A stretch of 64,000 bases of DNA from Bolinopsis microptera (taxonomy: Eukaryota > Ctenophora > Tentaculata > Lobata > Bolinopsidae). Where the stretch lies: assembly GCF_026151205.1 (NCBI RefSeq), contig NC_087082.1, forward strand, positions 20,484,494 to 20,548,493. The letters are read 5' to 3'. The translations under genes and the position numbers were made by a program. Below the pieces are notes generated by a model, which was given only the letters and a program-made list of their open reading frames with translations, made no database searches and had not been told where the DNA came from. Positions 34,051 through 45,704 of the stretch are shown here, one piece after another; the stretch's first letter is position 1; each line of letters starts with the position of its first letter.

Positions 34051-35781
34051 ATGAATTTTATACTTGTTGGTGCTCTCGTGTGTTGGCTGTTTCATTTGAC
34101 ATACGAAACAGGTGAGCGTTCGTTTTTAATTTTATCCACATGTTTTAAATCATGTATCTAATTCTAAAATTCTTTTATTAAATCGATCTGTTTTGTTTAA
34201 GCAGTAGTAATCATTAACTATCTATGGCTCAGAAAAAGAAAATGATTTTCCCTTAAATTAAAAAGGCTGCATGGTACTTTAGCCATGCTGATTGCCGCTC
34301 CTCTTTGTCATATCACTTCAACTTCATTTAAGATAATGAACACAAGACTTATTTTGTAAATTGTATTGATATGAAATTCACCGGCAAATATTTGTACTTC
34401 TGGGTCAAGTCATATAAAATCTATGTATGATAAATATGCATAAATCTCTCGAAAACTGTGTACATTAATTTTGCCTTGTTATTCAATCAGTTTGTGCGAA
34501 TGGCAGAGAACCATGTTCAGATGGTGACGGTTGTATCCTAACAAAATGGTTGTGTGACGGAGAAGAAGACTGTAATGACGGATCGGACGAGGATGATTGT
34601 GACGGTTTGTTTGAACTTAATCTTTGTTTGACTGTGCCAAACCATGTTTGACCAACAAACTAGGGCCAGTGACCGAACTTTCCTTTTTTTTTTTCAAATT
34701 TTGGCTCAATTCTTTCAAATAAACTAATCAGAGTCAATATAAATACAATTGCATTATCACTGGCCCTATAGTACTAGTAGAAGGCCTTACAATTCTCTGC
34801 TACACATTAACAGATTTGGCGACATTACCATTGCACTTGACATAATATGGTATATAAAAGTATAAAGATGTAACACATTAAAGGCCCTCTGGCCTTAATG
34901 TCTTATAATGATTGAATAATTATGGAAACAGTTCAGCGAAACTCAGAGTCCAACAATTGTGTTAACCCGACTTAATTTAGCTTTGGTTTTCAATCAGTGT
35001 GTGTGGGAGATGGTTTGACAAAATGTAGAGATGGCAACGGTAAATGTGTCCGAGACGCTATCTATTGCGACGGAAATGTAGACTGCGCCGATGCATCGGA
35101 CGAGGATGGATGTGAAGGTTTGTTTAAACAGTTAAACGTAATCTTTGTTCCACTTTGCCCCCAACCGTGTGCTAAAATACACGAAATATTTACATCAAGT
35201 GAGACAGTCAGGCCAAGTTAAATTACGTAATCAATGCATGAGGTCAATTTAACTATAGGATCAACAGGGATAGTAAGTGGAAATAAATGGAAAGAGCCAG
35301 AAACAAACAAAACCGGAAAACAATTTCAACCAGAATACCCCAACTACATAATATGTAGTTGTTCTAAAAAAGGTGTTTGATTTGAAAATGGCGCGAGTGA
35401 TGGTCAACGAATTTCATAAGAATAAATTTGGGCTAGACAGACTTGGTCTATGGGCAGACCGGAAGAATGTTCGATTGAACCAAGTGCTAGTTCTTAATAA
35501 TCATTTAAGTATGTAGTTAGTTGAACCACATATTCGACAAACATATTATTATTATACTTTTTCTGGTCATATACTATACATGACTGTTTCAGGTCTTGAA
35601 AGATTTTCTTGGGGTGATTTCTATAGCTGGTCAAATTGTTCAGCAGAATGTGGAGGAGGCACTAGATCCAGATATAGGACGTGTACAAATAAAATTACCA
35701 ATTTAGATGTTTTTGGTGAAAGGTCATATTGTAAAGGGAATAGCACCGAATACCAAATCTGCTACGCAAAGAAATGCCCAG
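34051..35781 (+). CDS. N-terminal exons of mosaic receptor: signal peptide, LDLa, LDLa, TSP1
   Basis: Four exons: 34051-34111 ([20 protein letters not shown], a signal peptide), 34491-34604 and 34998-35117 (one LDLa module each, ending [11 protein letters not shown] and [11 protein letters not shown]), and 35593-35781 (thrombospondin type-1 repeat with [19 protein letters not shown]). Every junction is phase 1, the classic signature of shuffled extracellular modules. Both LDLa exons use the same unusual donor GTTTGT; the TSP1 exon uses GTAAGT. LDLa modules bind calcium and often ligands; TSP1 repeats bind matrix or glycans (family knowledge). The next compatible exon is at 38,908, after an intron invaded by a LINE fragment, so I infer these exons belong to the 38,908-44,984 receptor. 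A separate short secreted protein is the alternative. Confidence 0.7.
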
Positions 35782-37500
35782 GTAAGTGTAACAAAACAAT
35801 GATTTTAATTTGGCAATAAGTTTTACCAACATTGTTTTTGCAAATATATAATACTAGTGTAATCACTGCTGCAGTTAAAATACTATAATACCTTGTCTTC
35901 TGAGTGCTGAGCGCGATAATTCCCGACAGCTTGCTGGAGGGAACGCGCGGGCACGAAATATTATTTGTTTTGAAACTTGCCGCCAGTCAGTCTGAGTCTA
36001 TGCTGATAATACCTTCGCTTCCCTTGCGGGATATATCTGCAAATTATCAGCTCTCGGTGTCCCCGAGTTTTAGTGGATATAATTCCCGGAACACTGGCGT
36101 TCTATATATTAGACACTATATTGTATCATGCGCACGTATCACATTACACCCCTTCCAATCGGAACCGGAATGTATTATAAAGAGTAGGAGTATTTACCCG
36201 CTGTACCACGACTATTACACCTCATCACCCCCGTCTTGAGCCGCCTTCCATTTTTATTTAAATTGTTTTAGAATTAACCCTTTTTAACTCCGCACCACAC
36301 CCGCCTATTATATTTGAAAACACGCATAACATTTTCGTATGAAAGTATGAATAGAACTTTCTCTGCAGTCCAAATAGACCGCTTTAAGTGCGATCCCCCT
36401 AATAAGCTTAATGCTTATAGTATTATCTTGTGGCTAACCTTATTATGATTCATGTACCAACGCTACATAAAATGTAGTAATGGGAAAGAGACTGAGAGAG
36501 CGAGGAGGGAGAAAAAGACATAAAGCCATTTTATGTCACATTTGTGGTGGCGGTGCAAAACCATCTAATCAATTAAACCGACCACCGACCAATTTGAAAA
36601 ACCTTATTTATTTGGCTTTGTCAAAGTTTTGTTGAAAATATACCGAAAAAACCAGTCCCGTAACTCTTACCGTTTTCTCGATTAAGCCGCTCGGTAATTA
36701 TACGCGCACACACAGTACAGACACGTACACACACACAGACACATACTCTGAGATTATTGTTTAAGATACTAGTGTAACCCGGCCTTTGGTCGGGATTTCA
36801 CTGCTGCAGTTAAAAAGTGAAAAGGGTAGGAGTATTTAACCGAGGGAAGCAGTAACACATGAAATGCACATAATCGCATAATCAGTTCTTTCTCGTGGAT
36901 AATGAAGTCATTATTAACAGAGGCGGCTATTGAGGGCGTCCAGGCGTCCGTGGACGCCCATCTGGTGGCTGGTGCTTAAAAATAGAAATAGTGATTAGTA
37001 ATAGTGTTCGGAAATATCTTATCGCAATATAAAGCTCTTTAACTTTAAGTTTATTCACCCAAACATTCGAATGAAAGCGCACGCATGATCTTTGTGAAAT
37101 TTTGTGATGTTGGTTGTCCAATCTTACGTTTGGACGACTAAGCCTAGCCGCGCAGTTTTAACACATAGTTAATTGTAAAATGTAAACGGTACAAAGCACA
37201 TCAAGTGCATCCCACTACAGGTAATTTGTATGATTTGCTCGTCCAGGACACCTTGCAATTTGAACTATCGACTGTTATGATACTGCGTTGTAGGTTTACA
37301 ACCTACCAGGAGCGCGCCGAGTTGGACTCGTCGACGGTCCTAATATATGGAACAAATATTTTACGAGTATCACCTGTTAATTGTTGGCGCACGGTGCTGA
37401 ACTGACCAAGTACATTGTTAATTTCACCATGTACGTATCCCATGGGATACGTACCACTAGGCGTACTAATTGATATATAAATATAAACAAAAGCTCTAAG
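35782..37500. other. Large intron, no gene seen
   Basis: Intron between the TSP1 exon and the SRCR exon. It holds no supportable coding sequence. Bases 37,382-37,475 match 22,138-22,215 (a dispersed repeat ending near CCCATGGGATACG). There is a short CA-rich run near 36,725-36,745. Confidence 0.5.
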
Positions 37501-38741
37501 AAACAGATAGTAAACAAAGTAAACATTTCTGTCCCCTAATCTTTCTCAAACAAAAGTCATGCAATTTGCATACTTCTCCATTTAACTCTATTCTGAGCGA
37601 TTAAAGTTAAATTGTTTAAATCACATAAATTATTTAACGATAATTTTCGAACACTAAGGTCGTGTAGAATCAGTGAGAAAAGGTTTGACTGCGGTCTTCC
37701 ACGCCGCCCTTGAAGCTGTAAGGTGTTAACAGCAAAAACAAGCGACGAATAGGCTGGACCATCTGTAGGCCCACGCAGTACATGTCCGAGCATCCTCCAC
37801 CGACTACGAGCCACTTTAGCTGACAATGGTTCGCTATTGCAGCGTTTATACAAGTTCTTGTTGGAAATGATGTGAGGGTATTTGTAATTCAAAATTGATC
37901 GCAGATGACGTCTGTGAGCAATATCTAGTTTTTCCAATACTGATTTAGGGGCAGCCCAGCAAGATGAATTGTACATTAAAACGGATACTACCAGAGCCTC
38001 ATACAACAGAAGCCTCTTGCTCAGAGGGATCTTATGGTTCCAAGCTTTCTTGTATTTGTTAAACGCGGCATATCCCAGACATATCCTTCTAGAGATGTCC
38101 TCCTTACTACAAAGCATGGAGCCAAGCGTGATACTCTTTCTCCAGAGCTCGTTCCCTGCAATTGGCTTACCCTGATCGTCTTTAGCTCCCTTTTCAGCTA
38201 AGTACACATGAGTGAAATCAGTTTTGTCTTCGTTAACGAAGAGATTCCAATCTTTAAGGACTTCTGTTGCAATAGGCAACAGCTCCCTCAAATTGTCCTC
38301 ATCTTCATCATTGAAGTCGATATCATCAGCATACTCACTGTCAAGTGGAAGACCGATATCGGTGATAGGTGGGTTAGGCCTATTCATTGCAGTTTCAAGC
38401 CTGTTACGGAGGTCACGCAAGGCACCCGCTAAGACAAGTGTGAACAAACATCCAGACAGACAGTCACCTTGGAATGCACCGAGAAAACTCTGGAATTCAG
38501 CGGACAGTGTACCGTTGATATTGACTTTGAGCTTGGTGTTGGAAAGCAAAAGTCTTACCAAACGGACTTCGTCATCATCACAGCCACACTCAACAAGAAG
38601 ATCGAGGATGGTAGATCGTCGTATAGTGTCAAAGGCACTAGACATATCGATCCCCATACGATGGTATTCCCACCTCTTCCTCTGGACAACTGATAACATC
38701 ACACGCTGGCACCATACAATGTCAGCACATGATTGTGGTTA
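37501..38741 (-). mobile_element. 5'-truncated LINE fragment inside the receptor intron
   Basis: A minus-strand non-LTR reverse transcriptase fragment. The readable frame runs from about 38,741 to 37,557 with RT motif A (GIDMSSAFDTI), the region FLGAFQGDCLSGCLFTL, the catalytic EYADDIDF, and a C-terminal RSRWRMLGHVLR segment. Motifs N-terminal to A and the endonuclease are missing, so it is 5'-truncated. It lies antisense to the host gene within an intron. No clear target duplication was recognised. It is a different family from the LINEs at 28,880 and 49,241. Confidence 0.85.
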
Positions 38742-38907
38742 CATAGAAATATACACGATTTTTGAGCGGCCATCCACAATAGAAAAGCGGCCGCATTTCT
38801 TGTTATACTGCATCTCTTTCGTTCTCTTAGAGTTAGTAAATAAGGGTTTTTAAAAGATCTGAATGTCTTCGACCAAATTTCATCTAAAGCATTGCTTACT
38901 ATTACAG

Positions 38908-41900
38908 ATGAAGTTCAATTTGCTCTTTACGGGACGGATGGTAAACCGAGCAACGGAAGCGCTGGAGTAGTTTTGGTTAAAGTGCTTAACCGGGTCTGGC
39001 TACTAATGTTTTATATTGTATTACATTTATTGTAACTGTCTTTGTGAAAGTAACTACTAAACTAGTATAAAGGCCCCGTGAACGAATATTTAATATTATG
39101 TTACATCTTTATAATATGTGTATTTCAAAACGTTTGTAACTGCACCAGCTCAAGGAATAAAAAAGTTATCTGAAAATATTGAAGGAGATTGCAAAATGTT
39201 TATAAATATTTACAAACATTTTGCAATCTCTATCAATATTTTCAGATAAAATTTGTATTCCTTGAAATGGTGCAGTAACACCAAACACACCTTTTGAAAT
39301 ACACATATTATAAAGAAAACCACTTGTATGTGGTTGCCCTAGTCGAAGAAAAATATATTTGAAACATATCTAAAATGTGGCAATATTTTTCATCAGTTTT
39401 TGTTTTCAGACAGCAACCGTCTCTCTGTCGAACTTCTCAGACTACAAAGCAAATGTCATATGCAAGAACCTTGGGTATGATTATGCCGAGGATTGGTTTG
39501 ATTTAGACAACGAGTACTTTTGGGGAGCGATACAAACCTGGTAAGGAACGATTTATTTATAACTGTTTTAGTGCTTAATGACAAATTTTGTGGCGATGTT
39601 AAACAATGTGCTTCTGTGAAAGCGGGAAAACTTTTGGCTTAAGGGGGCCGGGGGGGTCTTCATCAAAATTTTCTCGAAATTGATTTTATAGTTGTTTCTG
39701 ATAGAGGGGAGTAATATCTATCAACTGCTTTTGGTCCCATGGAAAAATATTGTTCCTAGCCGAAATTATCGCGCGATTGAAAATCGCTCGCGCAATACAA
39801 TTTCCATGGGACCAAAAGCAGCTGATAGATATCACTCCCCTCTATCAGAAACAACTATAAAATCAATTTCGAGATAATTTTGATGAGGACCCCCCCCCCC
39901 CCCCCGCCGGCCCCACATCCAGAAAGTTTTATATTTCCTCCCAGATGTGTCTTTTTCTAAATTCTGTGGCTTTTTTCTGTGGCCCGCTCGCTTTGCTCTC
40001 AAATTTTTAACACTGGACCAATTCACGAGCAGGGACGTAGCCAGGATTTTTCTTTGGGGGGGCTGTCGGCGAGCGAAGCGAGCCGACGCGTCCAATCCAG
40101 CTGCGCAGCGAGTGAAGCAAGCTGTGGAAGGGGTCTGGGGGCACAGCCCTCAGCGGGGTCCAGGGGCGGAGCCCCTTGACAAATTTTTGCGAAATAGGGT
40201 TTTTTAGACGACATTTGGCATTAAAGAAATTTGTAGGACAGCAATAAACTGGGATTGAAAAGAATCAAGTACTCACGTAAATTTGGTAACTTCACAACAG
40301 CAATCTGCATTCTCCAATCAGAATATTTCACTGTGTTCCAAAACTGACAGGATGTTCCTCTTTGATTTTTATACAATCGAAACATTTTCTTCAAAAATTT
40401 CCTCAATTAATTTGTCTTTATTCCAAAAAAATATTTCGAAATTTAGGAGTAACTTCTCAAAAATTTCCTCTTTTTCCTCCCGTTTTTTCCTCCCGAAAAA
40501 AATTTCCTCCCAGGCTGCCTGGCAAGATGGCGTGTTTCTAGATGTGGGCCGCCGGCCCCCTTAATTTTTATTAGAATTGATTATTTGATCAATGAATAGA
40601 GACTTTGTAATTGTATTAAATTAACGAAAAAATTTTGATTTTGCGGCTTGGATCAAATTTTTCTGATTTTTATTTCATATTGCGGTTTATTGATCAAATG
40701 CAAAACCTTTCATTTTGCTCAATCCCGCTTCTCAAGATGGTCCAAAATACGGCCTCTTTTACTCCTAAGCATTTAATTTCAATATCAACTTTAACTTGAG
40801 GACTGCTCAAACAAAAAAATCTCTTTTAAAAGTTTAAACATTAACCAAATTATAATTGTGCAAGTCCATATAATGTTCTCATAAATTAAATTCCAAACAC
40901 AGGATCACTGTATTAGATGATGCACCAGAACGATACCAAGAAATCCTGAACAATATCGATAACAATGATAATACAGCTATGAGAAATCTGCTAGATCATG
41001 CTAGAGTGATGACAAATTTTTCTTGTGATAAAACTAAAAGTGATTTTGATTTCGATAGCTGTTCTTATTCCTTGGAGAGAAGACATTTCCGTACGGGTAA
41101 TAAATATAATAACTACACACTGGGACTTCTTTGCAATATACAGCCTGGTAAGTCCTCAACATGTCATATTTAAGTATTTCTCTTAGCATATTTCTTTTCA
41201 TTTGTTGTGTCTAATAATTAATAATATAGACCATTAAAGAATATTAAAATGGACATTTGGCACTTCTTTTCAGTTTATTCTTATTTTCACCATTAACGGC
41301 TGAAAAGGATTTACGCTGCACAGTGCACACTGGTTTTGAAGCAACATTAATATTGTTATTTCTTAAAAAATTATTTCAGGAGCGTGTACCGTTGCCGAAA
41401 CTAACGGATTTTTCAAAAATGTTTGTCAACAAGATGACAATTTTAAAATTATCGAATGCATCGATTCCTCAAAATATTACGTATATCTTCCACGTAAGCA
41501 ACCGAAATCAGGAAACTTCCTCCGCTCTGATGTAACAAAGCTCTGTTCTGACGATCCTCGTTTTTATCAAGGTTGTATACACCACCAGCCCAGCACTACA
41601 CTCATAGAGTTGCTATCAGGAGACAATTCGAAATCTTTTTGTAACAGACATTTTACGGAACAGATTGGGGTAGTAACACCTAAGGTTTTCACCCTAACTA
41701 TAGAATATGAAACACCTAATATGGATTTTAGTATGACTAATTCTACAACATGTAATGGATTATGTGAAGTTCATGGTTGTCTTGATGAAGCGTTGTGTAA
41801 TGGTTATCGTTATGGTATATTTTGTGAGAGTATCACAAGTAATATGACATATGTAAGCTCGCAAAAAATATGCGATAGCAGACTTGATTGCGAAAGTGGT

Positions 41901-44900
41901 GAGGATGAAATTGGTTGTAACGAGTACAATCATCATTTGATAGATCTCTATACTGGTAGGAATGGTTTATTTAACATAAAACCTCGAGGATATGACGCCA
42001 TCAATTATTTAGATTACAAACATAACTTGGCCCATAAGGAGTTGTATGAAGATGTCAAAAAGAGCAAACAATGCATTTCAACATGGAATCCAATATCGAA
42101 TCCAAAATTGAATCGAGAATCATCGCATGTATTGTTCCCATACCGGAGGCTATCTAATTTTACAAGATGTTCTGCGCTAATTATTTATAAATCGTTCTAT
42201 TTTGTTCAATCAAGTAACAGAATGAAGCAAGTTGAAGGTGAGCCGTATGTGCCATACTGCAAATTCTACATGGACCAAACCAATTGTACGGACCCAATGA
42301 GAGGAGTAGTGTCGTGCATGATTGACGGATACCCATCTACGATGTCTAAATTTGCCACCTGCGTTCAGAACCCAGGTTTGTGCGATGATGGGTTTGACAG
42401 CCTATGCTTGACAACCAGTCACTCTTGTACTGTCCATAAGCATCGATTTTGCAATGGAATTTCGGACTGTTCCGATAAAAGTGATGAAACATCCAAGATC
42501 TGTGACAGAATGACTTTGTCTACATGTTCCCGCCGATATCTTCACGACACAAAACTTCCCATACCCATCTCTTGGCTGATGGACGGAAGTAAAGACTGTC
42601 TAAAAGGAGAAGACGAAACAGAAATCTGGCCAACATGTGGTATCGGCAGATTGTCTCGTTATGTGCCTGACAGCAGTAAATGTGAAGATGTTTACATCTG
42701 CAGCCCTAGATCGTACCATTATGTAATGTTCCAAGATCTGTGTAACGGTTATGACATTTGTGATCATGCAAGAGTTTGCGGTCAGACTAGATCATCCGAA
42801 CATGTTTTCACAAACCCCATCGCCATTGGAACAAGAAATCCATTGGAATTTCTCATACATTGTGTTGCCGGAGTGAGTACAAGTTTAGGTCACTATCTAT
42901 CACAATGCGTCAAAGAAGATTTCTTGCCAGTCTCAATTTTTGGACTCGACGGTATACCAAAGATTGTTTTACCAAAGACCATGGTACACTGCACAAACGT
43001 ATATGGAAGAGTGTACGTTTATCTTAGTTGCATGAAAAAATGCAAAGAGCAGCCTGTTTGTCCATTGCGACCACTTAACTATGACTCATGTAAGATTGAT
43101 AATCAATACGAGGACAGGATTTTTACAATAGAGAATAAGAATCGCCTGACCTTTTTAAATAAAAATAAGAAAAGTGGACGGTATCAAAATAACATATTTC
43201 TCTGCAACAACGATAGATGTGTCGATTATGACAAAGTTTGCAATTTGGTAGACGATTGTGGCGATAGCTCAGATGAAGATACATGTATTAACAACTTTTT
43301 ATGCATATCTTCAAAACGCTTCATTGGACGGGGCCAGAAATGTGATGGGAAAATAGATTGTGCTGACTACACCGACGAGTGCAATGAGGACTGTAGAACA
43401 ACAATTATTTCAAAACTCTCTCTAAAGGTTTTCAGTTGGGTTGTTGGTTGTGCAGCAGTTATCTTAAACTCTGTCAAACTTTTGAAGAATTTTAGACACC
43501 TGGCAACCAAACATTTTACGTCTGCATTGAACAATAAAGCTCTAACAACTGTCATTCATATTGGGGATCTAATAACGGGACTGTACCTGTTAACTATTGC
43601 TATTTTAGACTCAGTCATCTTTGCGGAATCATACTGTAAAGAAAGATTTAATTGGTTATCCAGTGATGGGTGTGCTTTCTTGGGAGTGTTCAGTACATTC
43701 GGTGGTCAAATATCTCTCTTTTCAATGACAGTTCTCAGCATATTTAGGGCTATCGGTATCATCAAAGTCCAAAAAATTACATCCAAACATGCAGCTGCAA
43801 AAATGGTCATCATCATCGCAATAATGTCAATTGCATCATTTTGTCTAGCCTATATCCCCTTAATGGTCCGATATGAGGATATCTTTGTCAATGGAATGAC
43901 ATATAATCCAAACATTACAATATTTCCAGCATTTGTGACCAAAGACATGCACATTAACAAAATAAGCAAGTATTATGGAAGACTCGTTGACTCTGCAGTG
44001 TACACTTGGGCAAAAATCGATAGTTTGATAAGCCCAATGTTTTCAAACCAATATGGAGGCATAGGGAGACGCAAAGTTCACTTTTATGGCAATGATGGCG
44101 TTTGTCTGTTCAAATACTTTGTATCAGGAGAAGACCCACAAAAAGTTTATGTATGGTCAAATCTAACCCTGAATTTTGTGTGTTTCACCATCATATTTAT
44201 CTGCTACAGCAAGGTTTTGTTCTTTACAAAAAGCTCAAAACAACGAGCTAGAATGTGCAATCAAAAAGCCCAAAATAGACGCTCAAGAGATAAAGAGGAA
44301 TCCCATCTTCAAATAGCCCTCATAATTGCGACAGATTTCCTTTGTTGGGTCCCTTTTATATCGGTGTGTATGTTGCATTCTTTTGAATTAATGGATGCTA
44401 CAGCCTTGTATCCAATATCTTCGATCGTGATTCTACCAATAAATTCTGTTATAAATCCCATTCTATATCATGATTACATAATCGTGACAATCAAGTTGAT
44501 GGTAAATAAAATTAGATATTGGGTATCTATATTTTACATGTCTTATATAAGACGATGTTTACTATCGATAAACAAATTCGCTAGAACTAGAAGAAAGAAA
44601 AGAGATGTGGAAAGAAACGTCGCCATGACTCCGCAATCTGCTTTTAATGCAAATGAGCTGTCAGGACAAGATGAAGAAATCAGAACGTGTAATAATAACA
44701 AAACTGTCAACAAGGAAGATTCTACTTTTTTGCACAAAAATGATGATACTATGGACTTGGATTCTGCTTCAAAATCAGATATCACAAAAAAGAATTCCGC
44801 CACATTGAATAAAACAGAAACTGAATATTCTAAAATGTTCCTAACAGGAAAAGTTTTCGCGGGCAAATTCAGTATTACGCAAACGATATTGACAACCATT

Positions 44901-44984
44901 CCTGAAGAATGCGAAACATCTCAAAACGAGGATTTTAATTCAAAAAATATCTTGGAAAAAGATAAAGGAAAAAGAAAAGGCTAG
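38908..44984 (+). CDS. SRCR/LDLa seven-transmembrane receptor, copy B (main part)
   Basis: Exons 38908-38981 (or to 38993; both keep phase), 39410-39540, 40903-41147 and 41380-44984. Joined to 34051-35781 they give an uninterrupted frame of about 1,512-1,516 residues. The first three exons form an SRCR domain (NGSAGVVLVK ... NVICKKLGY ... LGLLCNIQ). The last exon carries several LDLa-like modules (acidic CxxxxDCxxxxDE signatures), degenerate Cys-rich spacers, seven hydrophobic helices, NPILY at the end of helix 7 (about residue 1,336) and a ~175-residue Ser/Thr/Lys-rich tail. Helices 2-3 resemble LGR/GRL101 receptors, but there are no leucine-rich repeats. The helix-3 motif is SIFRAI: Arg kept, acidic neighbour lost. 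It would sit in the plasma membrane as an LDLa-bearing GPCR; the ligand is unknown. It is 1,124 residues and open over the region shared with copy A. Confidence 0.82.
39105..39317. repeat. ~100-bp inverted repeat (foldback) in intron
   Basis: 39,105-39,205 (TTTATAATATGTGTATTTC ... GCAAAATGTTT) is followed almost at once by its reverse complement to 39,317. Copy A (14,110-14,215) has only the left arm and then a different continuation, so the second arm was added in B or replaced B's original sequence. Confidence 0.85.
39643..40560. mobile_element. Non-autonomous TTAA-target DNA element (composite foldback)
   Basis: 918 bp flanked by TTAA on both sides (39639-39642, 40561-40564). Copy A has an uninterrupted site (GACTTAATTTTT near 14,652), showing an insertion with a TTAA duplication, as in piggyBac-type elements (family knowledge). 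The ends share GGGGGCCGG. The left 275 bp form an almost perfect hairpin (39,643-39,765 against 39,790-39,915). A second repeat-like block at 40,030-40,195 (GGGACGTAGCCAGGATTTTT) is nested inside. No transposase is encoded. Confidence 0.8.
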
Positions 44985-45704
44985 ATTTTTGTTTAACTGA
45001 AATTGTTGTTTAGCTGAAAAATAATGGTATCGTCGTCGTCAGTGGCGTAACGTTGCCTGTTGGCGCCCCCCTGCCGAAAAAAGCGCCCCCTGTTGGCGCC
45101 CCCTCCCCTTTTGGTGCCCCTCCCTAAAATTGAACAAATTAGGTGATTTTAAAGAATACGCCGGTAAAATCTCTAAAAAAATGTGTATCTAGAGCAAAAC
45201 GCGCAGTTTTGCTAGTACTTTAGTTAAGTTTTCGAAATTGTCCCACATTCAAACGACGATTTGGCGCCCCCCTAAGACGGCGCCCCCCTGCACAGCGGGG
45301 TCAGCAGGGCCTTTCGTTACGCCACTGGTCGTCGTGGAATATACTTGATCGTTAAAGGATTGAACAGATATGATTATGAAGAGACAATTACTATTTTAGA
45401 GAACCGTGAACTTCATTTCAGCAGGCATAAGTTAAGACACTGGTATAAATATCCCAGGCCCGGCTATGCCAAGTGAAAAAATATATTAAATCACGGCACT
45501 TTCCAGTATTAGCCACAATAATCCAGATGAAACTTACAGTTTTCCCCTAACCAGTTAGATCACAGAAACAGCCCTTTTAGAAACGGAAATTAACTGGCTC
45601 CAAAACACGCTGACAGAAATTTTAGATATTATAAAGAAATTTCCTGGGCAACAGGGCCAGCCCCTGTTGCCACTTCCGAGCACAAATCCACTGAAAGTTT
45701 TTAA
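44985..45704. other. 3' flank of receptor copy B
   Basis: Non-coding homologue of 19,066-19,490, split by the hAT MITE at 45,040. Apart from that insertion it matches copy A closely, with scattered substitutions and short indels. Confidence 0.8.
45040..45327. mobile_element. hAT-type MITE
   Basis: 288 bp. Ends CAGTGGCGTAACG and its exact reverse complement CGTTACGCCACTG. An 8-bp target duplication, GTCGTCGT, lies at 45032-45039 and 45328-45335. Both features are hAT hallmarks. Subterminal GGCGCCCCC repeats stand out from the AT-rich flanks. Copy A has the empty site at about 19,110. No coding capacity. Confidence 0.92.

Noticed and set aside
35904-36239. 111-residue frame in the receptor intron
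   Set aside because: No domain, no splice fit and no homologue in the window.
38212-38853. 213-residue plus-strand frame
   Set aside because: Antisense shadow of the minus-strand LINE reverse transcriptase.
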